From Actinoplanes utahensis (lineage in GTDB: Bacteria > Actinomycetota > Actinomycetes > Mycobacteriales > Micromonosporaceae), in contig NZ_BOMZ01000035.1 of the NCBI RefSeq assembly GCF_016862455.1, forward strand, positions 96,089 to 160,088: a DNA stretch of 64,000 bases, in the 5' to 3' direction. A program made the position numbers and the translations under genes. Below, piece after piece: positions 51,798 through 61,500 of this stretch. Positions within the stretch are counted from its first letter, which is position 1, and each line of letters starts with the position of its first letter. A model generated the notes under the pieces. That model did not search any database. It saw only the letters and a list, made by a program, of their open reading frames with translations, and had not been told where the DNA came from.

Positions 51798-54700
51798 TCA
51801 GCAGCCGCAGGCCACCAGCCGAGCAGCGATCTTGTCCAGGGCCTGCCGGGCGGTGATCGAGTCCGCCCCGCCCTTCGCCATGATCGCGAAGGCGAGCACC
51901 TGCCGCTCCTTGGTGACCAGCACCCCGGCCAGCGTGTTCACCCCGCTCAGCGAGCCGGTCTTGGCCCGGACGATGCCCTGCGCGGTCTCGTTGGCGCTCG
52001 GCGTCGCGAACCGTGTCTCCAGGGTCCCCGACCAGCCCGCCACCGGCAGCCCATTGAAGATGTTGCTGAGCTCCGGGTGCTGACCGCCGGCCGCCAGCTT
52101 CAACGTCTCGACCAGCAGATCCGGGGTGATGCCGTTCCGGTTGGAGAGCCCGCTGGCGTCGTTCAGCCGGGCCTGGTCGCCGGGCAGGCCCAACTCGGTC
52201 AGCTTGGCGTTCATCGCCGCGGCCGCACCGGCGAAACTCGCCTCCTGGCCGGCCGCCAGCGCCACCTGCCGCGCCAGCGCCTCAGCCAGCACGTTGTCGC
52301 TCTGCTGCAGCATCCAGTCGACGATCTGCACCAGCGGCGGCGACTGCACCTTGCCGAGCTCCGCACCCGGTGTCCACGCCGTCCCCGCGGGCGCCGACGC
52401 GGCCGGGGTCGCGGCGTTCCCGGCGGCCGGGGCCGTGCCCTTCCTCACCGCGGTACCGGACACGCCGATCATCTCGGCGAACAGCTTCCCGGCCGACAGC
52501 GCCGGATCCGAGTACCGCGGATCCCCGCCGAACTCGTTGTGCACCGGCTCGACCCGGCCCGCGTTCGTCATCAGCGACTGGATCCGGGCCACCTGCCCAC
52601 CCGGCGAGACGTCCCAGGCGCTCCAGCCGTTCGCCGTCTCCGGCCCCTTGAACAGCGAGGTGTCGACGACCACCCGGGTCGCCTTGGTACCGCCCAGCGC
52701 CTTCTTCACCTGCGCCGCCAGATCGTCCAGGCGGGCCGCGCCCGGGAAGAGGTCCTTGTCGTCCTCCTCCACCGCCAGCGAGGCGTCACCACCGCCGATG
52801 ATCACCACCTCGCCCGGCCTGCTGCCGGCCACCACCCGCGTCTCCAACCGGTGCGCCGGGCCACGGGCGGCCAGCACGGTCGCCGCGGTCAGCACCTTCG
52901 TCGTCGAGGCCGGGGTGTTCATCCTGTCGGCGTTGCGCTCGTAGAGAACCGTGTCGCTTGCCACGTCGACCACCTGGATGTGCACCGTCGTGCCGAGCGC
53001 GGCCGCGCCCACCAGCGGATCCAGTGCCTTCTTGACGGTCGCCGGGTCAGGCGCGGAACCATCCGATCCCGCGGCCGCCAGAACCGGCGTCGGGGTCGGC
53101 TCCGGCGTGGTCGCGGCAGGTGTCGGCGTCGCGTCGGGTTTCCCGCTCAGCGCGTCCAGCCAGCCGTCGACCGGTCCCGGGCGGACCACGACGCCCACCA
53201 CCGCGACCATCGCCAACAAGATCAAGACCACGACTGCGGAGACCACCTTGGTACGGGTCTTCCGACGCGTTCCCACCTCCACCGGAGGTTCGGCAGTCCC
53301 GGGCCGCGCCACCGGAGCCGCCGGAGGCGCCTGCGGAACCGCCGCGCGCGCGGCGCCGACCGGCACCGACGCCCGTCCCGACGAGCCGCCGTCCCTCGGC
53401 TCCGAACCCGTCTGTACAGCTCCGGGCCCGCCCAGCTGTCCAGCCCTGGCCATCCCCAGCGGTCCCAGCGCAGCCTTCCCCGCCGACGCGATACCCGTAG
53501 CCGAGCCGCCGACCGACGCACTACCCGTAGCCGACCCACCGACCGACGCACTACCCGTAGCCGGTCCTCCGGCTGAGTTGCTGCCCGCCGACGGTCTTCC
53601 GGGCGGGCGGCCGCTCGCGGACTTCCCCAGAACGGCCGTCCGGTCCGGGTCGGCCGCGCGGCCGAGGTCTGCGGTCCGGTCCAGGTTGGCGGCAGGGTTC
53701 TGATCGGGGGTACGGCCGGCAGCCGCCCCGGAACCACCGCCACTGCTCGCGGCCTGTCCTCGATCAGCAGGGCGCCCCCCACCCGACGCCGAACCGGCGA
53801 CAGGAACCCCGGCCGACCCAGCGGTGCCGCTCACGGTTCCCGCAGGCGCCCCGAAACCACCAGCCCGGTCCGAGAGAGCCCCGAGGTTGGCCGTCCGGTC
53901 GGGACCCGCCCCGAAGTTCGCGGTGCGATCAGGGTCCGCTCCCGTGCTGCCTTGGCGGCCTGGGTCCGTGCCGCGATCGGCCGCACGGTGGGGAACGGTC
54001 CCGAAATCGGCCGTTCGATCCGGGCCCACCCCGGCATCAGCCGAACGAGCTGGCGCCGCCCCGGCGCCAGCCGGGCGATCGGGTACCGCCCCGAAGTTCG
54101 TGGTGCGGTCAGGGTCCGCTCCCGCGTCGCCCTGGTGACCCCGGTCCGCGCCACGGTCGGCCGCACGGCGTTGAACAGTGCCGAAGTTGGCCGTTCGATC
54201 GGGGTCCGCCCCGGCATCAGGCGAGCGGCCGGACACCACCCCCAAGTTGGCAGTGCGGTCCGGGTCTGCCGATCGACTCGGATCAGCGCTGGGGCCGCCA
54301 CCGGCCGGGCGACCGGCATCGGAAGGACGAGCCGCGTCGGATGCATCACCGCTGTCGGAAGGACGAGCCGCGTCGGAAGCAGCCATCGGTACGCCGGTCG
54401 GGTCGGAAGGCCCAGCCGGTTGAGAACCGCGCGCGGAGGGCTGGCCGAGATGCGTTCCCGGCCAGTTCCCGATCGGTCCCGGACCGCTCGGCGGGTAGTC
54501 ACCGGCCGGAACATCGGCGCGAACTGCCGCTCCGGGGCCGCCGGAGGGACCAGCGAAAGTCGGCAGCGTCTGGTCCGAAGCCGGAACACCGAATCGAGGT
54601 GCTTCCGCGGGTCGTCCACCGGCATGGCCCGGGAACGGTTCCGGCTGCGCGGTGGTACGGCCCGATGACTTCGTTTCGCCGGAATCGCCCACAGCAATCG

Positions 54701-56111
54701 ACGTGGCTTGCTCGTCTGCGCCCGGCATGCTCACGCGCCCCACACCGGCGTTCTGCCTCGGCGGAGCCGACCGCCCGACAACAGGCTGCTGCTCTGGAAC
54801 AGCCGCATGCCCCTGATCGGGAAGATGCGTTTCAGGCCGGCCTGGAACGGGCGCATGCGCTCCGCTCTGCTGCGGAACAGCGGCACGCCCCCCGGCCTGC
54901 CCAGCCGCATGAGCTTGCACATTCTGCTGCCCGCCGATCGGAACCTGCCCATCCTGTCGTCCGGTAGTGGGAATCTGCGTACTCGGTTGGCCGGCAGCAG
55001 GAGCCTGCCCACCCTGTCGTCCGGTAGTTGGAACCTGCGTACTCGGTTGCCCGGCGGCAGGAGCCTCCCCAGCCGGCTGGCCGGAAGCCGGGGCCTGGCG
55101 TGGAGCCGGCGGACGCGGGGCCGATTGGCCGGAGGCAGACGACGAGGCGCTGCCCTGGTTCGGAGCTGTCACCTGCGGATTTTTCGGCTGTGCGGCGTTC
55201 GGCCCGGCAGCGCTCGGCCCACGAGAGCCGTCTCCCTTTCCAGGAGCGGAGGTCTGCACGACCTCTCCGGACGTCGGCACAGCTCGGCCGGCACCCGGTC
55301 CGGATTCGGGCGGGACGGATGCCTGGCCAGGTCCGAACTGCTGAGAACCCGGGTCCTGACCGGCTCCAGCAGTCCGCGGGGCGCCTGAGGGCGTCGGCGG
55401 CACCGGACGGCTCTGCCCAGCGGAGGAACCTGGCAGGGTGGGGCCGGCGGGCGGCGCCTGTCCGGAAGCTTCGGGCGGAGCGGGGGCGAATCGCGGCGTG
55501 ATCGGCTGGCCCGGCGACGTGGACGGACGGCTCGCTCCCGATTGATCGTTTCCGGGCACCGAGGGTTTGCCTGTGGTCGAAGCGGCCTGTCCCTGGGCTG
55601 TCGGCGTGACCGGCCTGCCACCGGTGACCGGCATGCCCCCGCGCTTGGGGCCGACCGGAGAGGGCGCGGTCGCCAAGCTGTCCGGCCGGGTGGGAGGCGT
55701 GGAAGGCGAGGGCTGAGATCCCTGCGAAGCCGCCGGGGGCACCGAGGCAGGTGGGGCCGATGCCGGAATGGGGCGGCCGGCGGAGGGCTGGCCGACCGAC
55801 GGCGGGGCCGGGCTGGAATCCGGGTTGGGCTCGACCGTCCTCGCGCTCGGCTGCGCCGGTGAAGACGCGGACGTGGGTTGGGGCGATCCACCGGAGGGGA
55901 CGCCCGACGGTGGAGATGCGGGATCGTCCGCCTGCCAGGGGAACGGCAGCCGCGGGTCACCCGGGGGTGCGGATTCCGGGATGACCGGATTGTGAGGGTA
56001 CGCGGAAGATGCGGCCGACGACTGCATGGCCGACTTACCCTTTTCCGTGCCGGGTTGCGAACTCGACACGCCGTGTTCCTTCGGACCGTCATGTGAATCT
56101 TGCCTCGTCAC
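51798..56111 (-). CDS. dacB: D-alanyl-D-alanine carboxypeptidase/endopeptidase (S13) with ~950-aa N-terminal tail
   Basis: This is a 1437-aa protein. Residues 1-~950 are disordered: Pro/Gln/Ser-rich, then repeats around (D/G)PDRTANFG, then Gly/Ser repeats. One helix (VVSAVVVLILLAMVAVVGVVV, ~953-975) is followed by an extracytoplasmic penicillin-binding-protein-4 domain with SxxK (STTK), SDN (QQSDNVLAEAL) and KTG (VRAKTGSLSG). It trims peptidoglycan peptides. GTG 56111 has GAGGAGG five bases upstream and is preferred to ATG 56159 or 56027. The enzyme part is normal; a cytoplasmic tail of this length is far beyond the family norm. Confidence 0.85.
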   Translation of the reverse strand: MTRQDSHDGPKEHGVSSSQPGTEKGKSAMQSSAASSAYPHNPVIPESAPPGDPRLPFPWQADDPASPPSGVPSGGSPQPTSASSPAQPSARTVEPNPDSSPAPPSVGQPSAGRPIPASAPPASVPPAASQGSQPSPSTPPTRPDSLATAPSPVGPKRGGMPVTGGRPVTPTAQGQAASTTGKPSVPGNDQSGASRPSTSPGQPITPRFAPAPPEASGQAPPAGPTLPGSSAGQSRPVPPTPSGAPRTAGAGQDPGSQQFGPGQASVPPESGPGAGRAVPTSGEVVQTSAPGKGDGSRGPSAAGPNAAQPKNPQVTAPNQGSASSSASGQSAPRPPAPRQAPASGQPAGEAPAAGQPSTQVPTTGRQGGQAPAAGQPSTQIPTTGRQDGQVPIGGQQNVQAHAAGQAGGRAAVPQQSGAHAPVPGRPETHLPDQGHAAVPEQQPVVGRSAPPRQNAGVGRVSMPGADEQATSIAVGDSGETKSSGRTTAQPEPFPGHAGGRPAEAPRFGVPASDQTLPTFAGPSGGPGAAVRADVPAGDYPPSGPGPIGNWPGTHLGQPSARGSQPAGPSDPTGVPMAASDAARPSDSGDASDAARPSDAGRPAGGGPSADPSRSADPDRTANLGVVSGRSPDAGADPDRTANFGTVQRRAADRGADRGHQGDAGADPDRTTNFGAVPDRPAGAGAAPARSADAGVGPDRTADFGTVPHRAADRGTDPGRQGSTGADPDRTANFGAGPDRTANLGALSDRAGGFGAPAGTVSGTAGSAGVPVAGSASGGGRPADRGQAASSGGGSGAAAGRTPDQNPAANLDRTADLGRAADPDRTAVLGKSASGRPPGRPSAGSNSAGGPATGSASVGGSATGSASVGGSATGIASAGKAALGPLGMARAGQLGGPGAVQTGSEPRDGGSSGRASVPVGAARAAVPQAPPAAPVARPGTAEPPVEVGTRRKTRTKVVSAVVVLILLAMVAVVGVVVRPGPVDGWLDALSGKPDATPTPAATTPEPTPTPVLAAAGSDGSAPDPATVKKALDPLVGAAALGTTVHIQVVDVASDTVLYERNADRMNTPASTTKVLTAATVLAARGPAHRLETRVVAGSRPGEVVIIGGGDASLAVEEDDKDLFPGAARLDDLAAQVKKALGGTKATRVVVDTSLFKGPETANGWSAWDVSPGGQVARIQSLMTNAGRVEPVHNEFGGDPRYSDPALSAGKLFAEMIGVSGTAVRKGTAPAAGNAATPAASAPAGTAWTPGAELGKVQSPPLVQIVDWMLQQSDNVLAEALARQVALAAGQEASFAGAAAAMNAKLTELGLPGDQARLNDASGLSNRNGITPDLLVETLKLAAGGQHPELSNIFNGLPVAGWSGTLETRFATPSANETAQGIVRAKTGSLSGVNTLAGVLVTKERQVLAFAIMAKGGADSITARQALDKIAARLVACGC

Positions 56112-56264
56112 ACGCCCCTCCTCGCCCGTGGCGTCAGACTTAGGGGAGACTAGCGACATCCGGCACACCGTCGCGCGCGGATCCTGCGGGCCCTGCTTCC
56201 AAGCCCCACTTCCCTGCCCGGCGGACCGGTCTATTCCAGCGGGCAAGCAAAAGGGGAGCGAATA

Positions 56265-56771
56265 ATGGATTTCGACGTTCTGGTTGAGATCCCCAAGGGG
56301 CAGCGCAACAAGTACGAGGTGGACCACAAGACCGGACGTATCCGGCTGGACCGGACCCTCTTCACCGCGACACAGTATCCCGCGGACTACGGCTTCATCG
56401 AGGGCACCCTGGGCCAGGACGGCGACCCGCTGGACGCCCTGGTGCTGATTCAGGAGCCGACCTTCCCCGGCTGTCTGGTTCGCGCCCGCGCGATCGGCAT
56501 GTACCGGATGACCGACGAGAAGGGCCGCGACGACAAGGTCATCTGCGTGCCGTTCGAGGACCCGCGCCAGGAGCACCTGCGCGACATCCACCACCTGGGC
56601 GAGTTCGACCGGCTGGAGATCCAGCACTTCTTCCAGGTCTACAAGGACCTGGAGCCGGGCAAGTCGGTCGAGGGCGCGACCTGGACCGGCCGGATCGAGG
56701 CGGAGGCCGAGATCCGTGCCTCGTTCAAGCGTGAAGAGGCCGCGCAGGCCGAGGGAGAGCACGAGCACTGA
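56265..56771 (+). CDS. ppa: Inorganic pyrophosphatase
   Basis: This is a 168-aa family I enzyme that hydrolyses pyrophosphate. Metal- and substrate-binding parts: [39 protein letters not shown], and [17 protein letters not shown] upstream of ATG 56265. Divergent from dacB, as Rv3628 is from Rv3627c. A soluble housekeeping enzyme that drives nucleotide-consuming syntheses. Confidence 0.97.
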   Translation: MDFDVLVEIPKGQRNKYEVDHKTGRIRLDRTLFTATQYPADYGFIEGTLGQDGDPLDALVLIQEPTFPGCLVRARAIGMYRMTDEKGRDDKVICVPFEDPRQEHLRDIHHLGEFDRLEIQHFFQVYKDLEPGKSVEGATWTGRIEAEAEIRASFKREEAAQAEGEHEH

Positions 56772-56858
56772 GCGCACGTTCTGGCGAGACCGAGGCGGAT
56801 CGAAGCCGAGGCGAAGCCGGCAGCGAGACCGAGAGCGAACCGAAAAGCGAACCGCTGA

Positions 56859-56898
56859 CGACCGCACCTGCGGGGCTCACGCCTCGCAGGTGCGGTCG
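56859..56898. terminator. Terminator between ppa and eccD
   Basis: A perfect 14-bp stem (56859-56872 with 56885-56898) with a 12-nt loop, followed by TTTG on the plus strand. It lies 88 bp after the ppa stop and 45 bp from the convergent EccD stop, and can serve both. Confidence 0.85.
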
Positions 56899-56942
56899 TT
56901 TGCGGACTCGCCCGAAGGAGAGATAGGTCACAGGATCCTGGA

Positions 56943-58364
56943 TCAGCCGATGCCCGAGACGGCGCTGTAGAGACCGGTCACCGCGCAGGCGACCGGGATG
57001 ACCGAGACGACGATCAGCGCGTCCATGATGTCGGCGGCACGGCCGAGGTAGGGCGAGGGCGGCTTGTCCGCGTACCGCGCTCCGGCAAGAACCGTGAGCA
57101 GGGCGATCACCAACGCGCCCGCGATCACCGCGGGCAGCGCACCGCCCGCGCCGGTGAGCAGGTCGGCGCCGAGGGCGGCGCCGCCGGCCAGTCCGGCGGC
57201 GAGCACCGGCGCCCGGTGGCGGCGGGTGACGAACAGACGCGAGCGCAGCAGCAGCGCGGCCCCGCTGACGGCGATCAGGATTCGGGACGCCAGCGAGCCG
57301 TCGGTGGCGAGCACCGCGAACGCGCCGACGGCCAGCACGGCCCAGCCCAGCAGCATGCCGGCGAGCAGTTCATCGGTACGGGTCACGGCGGCGAAGACGG
57401 CGGCTCGCTCGGGCAGTTTGCGCACCGCGTCGACGGCCGGGCGGGTGGCGTCCCCGCTGGACGGGGTGTCGGTGCCGGGCGGCAGGCTGACCGGGGGCAG
57501 CGGGGTCCGCCCGAACCGCACCGCGAGCAGCGGCAGCACCCCGATCCCGCAGACCAGCACCGAGATCAGCACCGCGGCACCGCCGGCCGCGTCGGTGAAC
57601 AGCCCGGTGGCGGCGGCGACCGCGCCCAGCAGACCGACCGTGACGCCGGCGGTGAAGATCCGGGCCCCGGCCGCCACACCGGCCCCGGCGATCGCCGAGA
57701 CCAGCAGGATCGCGACCGAGCCGGCGAGCAGCTCCGGCCCGCCCAGCCAGCGCACCGGCGCCAGCACGCCGTCGTCGCCGTAGGAGGTGATCAGGGTGGC
57801 GCCGCCGGCGAAGGCGTAGGGCAGCGCGTAGCCGCCGAGGGCGACACCGGCGCGGCCGTCACCGAACGCGCGGGACGCGACCGTGGCGACCAGGGTGAGA
57901 AGGATCGCAACGGCGAGACCGGCGAAGCCCGGATAGTGGCCTTTCGCGCCGGTCGAGAGCAGGGCCGGCAGCCCGAGCGCGAGCGGCACGGCGGCGGCGG
58001 CCAGGGTCGCGGTACGGCTGGCGGCGGGGGTCCACACGCCGCCGCGACGACGGGCGCCCTCGGCGATCGCCTCGACCACGTCGTCGTATTCGAGTTCGGG
58101 CCACGCCTCTCCGGCGGGAACGAGGTGGAGCACCTCGCCGTCGCGTACCCCCTGGGGGTGTAAGCCCTGGCCGGTGGCCAGCAGAAGGCCGTCGCCACGC
58201 CGCAGCACCCACCCGCCGTGGCGCTCGCCCTCGTCGGCGAGACCCTCGCCGGCGTAACGCAGCACCTCCGGCAGCAACTCGGCCAGGGGCACCTGTTCGG
58301 GCAGGGCCACGTCGACCCGACGTTGCGGCGCGCTGATAGTCACGCGGGCCAGACCGACGCTCAC
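56943..58364 (-). CDS. eccD: Type VII secretion integral membrane protein EccD
   Basis: This is a 473-aa protein with an N-terminal ubiquitin-like domain (GLARVTISAPQRRVDVALPEQVPLAELLPEVL) followed by about eleven transmembrane helices, the EccD architecture; EccD forms the ESX membrane pore vestibule. GTG 58364 has GGAAGGA seven bases upstream and begins the conserved part; GTG 58412 would add 16 residues. Divergent from eccC. eccB, eccE and the esx genes are not in the window and may lie to the right. Confidence 0.88.
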   Translation of the reverse strand: MSVGLARVTISAPQRRVDVALPEQVPLAELLPEVLRYAGEGLADEGERHGGWVLRRGDGLLLATGQGLHPQGVRDGEVLHLVPAGEAWPELEYDDVVEAIAEGARRRGGVWTPAASRTATLAAAAVPLALGLPALLSTGAKGHYPGFAGLAVAILLTLVATVASRAFGDGRAGVALGGYALPYAFAGGATLITSYGDDGVLAPVRWLGGPELLAGSVAILLVSAIAGAGVAAGARIFTAGVTVGLLGAVAAATGLFTDAAGGAAVLISVLVCGIGVLPLLAVRFGRTPLPPVSLPPGTDTPSSGDATRPAVDAVRKLPERAAVFAAVTRTDELLAGMLLGWAVLAVGAFAVLATDGSLASRILIAVSGAALLLRSRLFVTRRHRAPVLAAGLAGGAALGADLLTGAGGALPAVIAGALVIALLTVLAGARYADKPPSPYLGRAADIMDALIVVSVIPVACAVTGLYSAVSGIG

Positions 58365-58523
58365 CAATAAATCCTTCCGTCCGTCCACAACCTGGACCCG
58401 GGTGTTGTCCACATCCGGCGGGGGCGAGGCTGCGGGATCGACGGAACTTTACCTAGCATGGGCCGGTCGTGAAGTCCCGAGATCCGCGGGGCTTGCCGAG
58501 CCGGACATTTTTCAGGAGGCGGG

Positions 58524-61500
58524 ATGGGCACCGTGGTGATCAAGCGGGCAGCCCGTCGGCCTGCCCCGGAGATCCCGTCCGACCAGTTGGTGGTGGAGGC
58601 GCCGCCGGAGATTCCGGAGCAGGTGACCGGCCGCTGGCAGCAGTGGCTGATGGCGCTGCCGATGCTGGGCGGCACGATGGCCATGGCGATGATGATGGGC
58701 CAGGGGCAGCGCGGCGCTTTCTCGTACGTGATCGGTGGTCTTTTCGGGATCTCCTCGCTGGCCATGCTGGTGACCTCGTTCGGCGCCTCGGGCGGCCCGC
58801 GCAAGGCCGAGATGATGGCCGCCCGCCGGGAGTACCTGCGCCATCTCGCCTCGCTGCGCAAGCGGGTCCGGGAGACGGCGCGGCTGCAGCGGACCGGCCT
58901 GATCTACCGGCACCCCGATCCGGAGCGGCTCTGGTCCACCGTGGACAGCCACCGGGTGTGGGAGCGGCGCGCGGCCGATCCGGACTTCGGTGTGGTTCGT
59001 GTCGGCCTCGGCCCGCAGACGCTCGCCACCCCGCTGATCCCACCGGTGACCCGGCCGCTGGACGAGCTGGAGCCGATGACCGCGGGCGCCCTGCGCCGGT
59101 TCCTGGACGCGTATTCGGTGGTTCCCGATCTGCCGGTGGCGATGTCGCTGCGCGGCTTCTCCCGGATCTTCCTGCGTGGTGAGGCGCCCGGCGCGGAGGG
59201 GCCGCGTGCGCTGGTCCGCGCGGTGCTGACCCAGCTGGCGGTCTTCCACGCCCCGGAGGACCTGGTGATCGCGGTCTGCGCGGGGCAGGACGCCCGGGCG
59301 CACTGGGAGTGGGTCAAGTGGCTGCCGCACGCTCGGCACCCGTCCCGCACCGACGCGCTCGGCGCGGTCCGGCTGGTCGCCGAGGACGAGCTGGAGCTGG
59401 CCCGGATGCTCGAGGACGTGCTGGGCAACCGGCCCCGGTTCCATCCCGGTGAGAGCGCCGGCAGCACCCCGCACGTGCTGGTCGTCATCGACGGCGCGGA
59501 GCCGGCCAACACCCGGCTCGACGACGCGCTGGACGGGCTGACCGTGCTCGACCTGGACACCGTCCCACCCCGGCTGCTGGACCGGTCGACGCTGGTCCTG
59601 CAGGTGCGGGCGGACGGGGTGCTCGGCACCTGGACGATGGATCACGAGAGCGAGGCGGGCCGGGCCGACGGCCTGACCGTCGCGGAGGCCGAGGCGGTGG
59701 CCCGGCGGCTGGCGCCGCTGCGGCTGGCCACCACGGTCGACCCGGTCAGCGGGACGCCGACCCAGACCGAGGCGGGCCTGCCCGAGCTGCTCGGCATCGG
59801 CGACGTGGAGAACTTCTCGGTGACGCACGGCTGGCCGGCCCGGCCGGACCGGGACCGGCTGCGGGTGCCGATCGGGGTGAGCTCCGACGGGCTGCCGGTC
59901 GAGTTGGACATCAAAGAGTCGGCGCAGGACGGCATGGGCCCGCACGGCCTGCTCATCGGCGCGACCGGTTCGGGTAAGTCGGAGCTGCTGCGGACCCTGG
60001 TGCTGGCGCTCGCCGCGACCCACTCGTCGGAGCAGCTCAACTTCATCCTGATCGACTTCAAGGGCGGCGCGGCCTTCGCGTCGATGGATCAGCTGCCGCA
60101 CACCGCGGCCGTGGTCACCAACCTGGAGAACGCGCTGCCGCTGGTGGACCGGATGGCCGACGCGCTCGAGGGTGAGATGTCGCGGCGGCAGGAGCTGCTG
60201 GCCAAGGCGGGCAACTACGCCAGCCTGTACGACTACGAGCGGGCCCGGGCCGGCGGCGCCCCGCTGGCCCCGCTGCCGACGCTGTTCATCGTCTGTGACG
60301 AGTTCACCGAGATGCTCAAGGAGAAGCAGGACTTCATCGAGATCTTCCTGCAGATCGGGCGGCTCGGCCGGTCGCTCGGCGTGCACCTGCTGCTGGCCAG
60401 CCAGCGGCTCGAGGACGGCCGGCTGCGGGGTCTGGACACGCACCTGTCGTACCGGATCGGTCTGCGGACGTTCTCGGCGCTGGAGTCCCGGGCGGTGCTC
60501 GGTGTGCCGGACGCGTACGAGCTGCCCAAGGCCCCCGGTAACGGCTATCTGAAGTTCGGCACCGAGCCGATGTCCCGGTTTAAGGCCGCCTACGTGGGCG
60601 GGACGGTCCGCCGGGCCGGGCGCTCCCGCGGGTCGGCCCGGCACGACGGTCCCCGGGTGCAGGCCTGGTCGACGCGGTACGTGGCGGCCCCGGTCGCCGC
60701 GCCCGAGCCACAGCCGGCGCCGGAGCAGGAGGACGGGCCGAAGCTGGCCGACGTGGTCATCGAGAAGCTGGTCGGGCAGGGCCCGCCGGCGCACCAGGTG
60801 TGGCTGCCCCCGCTGGACGAGTCGGCGATGCTGGACGAGCTGGTGGGCCCGGTCGCCGTGGTCCCGGGCCGCGGCCTGACCTTCACCAACCCGTCGATCC
60901 GGGCCCGGTTGCAGGTGCCGATCGCGATCATCGACAAGCCGCGGGAGCAGCTGCGGGACGTGATGTGGCTGAACCTGGCCGGGGCGGCCGGTCACCTGGC
61001 GGTGGTCGGCGGCACGCTGAGCGGCAAGTCGACGGCGCTGCGGACGCTGATCTGCGGGCTGGCGCTCACCCACACCCCGGCCGAGGTGCAGGTCTACTGC
61101 CTGGACTTCGGTGGCGGGTCGCTCGGCACGCTGCGGGATCTGCCGCACGTGGGCGGGGTGTTCGGGCGTCTGGACACCGCGGGGGTTCGGCGTACGGTCG
61201 GCGAGATCACCACCCTGCTCACCGAGCGGGAGGCCCGGTTCGCCGATCTGGGTGTGGACTCGATGGCGTCGTACCGGAGCCGCCGGCCGGCCAACGACCC
61301 GTTCGGTGACGTGTTCATCGTGGTCGACGGGTGGGGGACGCTGCGCAAGGAGTTCGAGGAGCTGGAGCCGATCCTGACCGACGTGGCCACCCGTGGTCTG
61401 TCGTACGGCATCCATCTGGTCGCCGCGACCTCCCGCTGGCTGGACTTCCGGGCCGCGGTGCGCGACCTGTTCGGTTCCCGGCTGGAGCTGCGGCTCGGTG

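Noticed and set aside
56112..56867. Further upstream extension of dacB
   Set aside because: It would run antisense through ppa; the strong Shine-Dalgarno at 56117-56123 supports the start at 56111.
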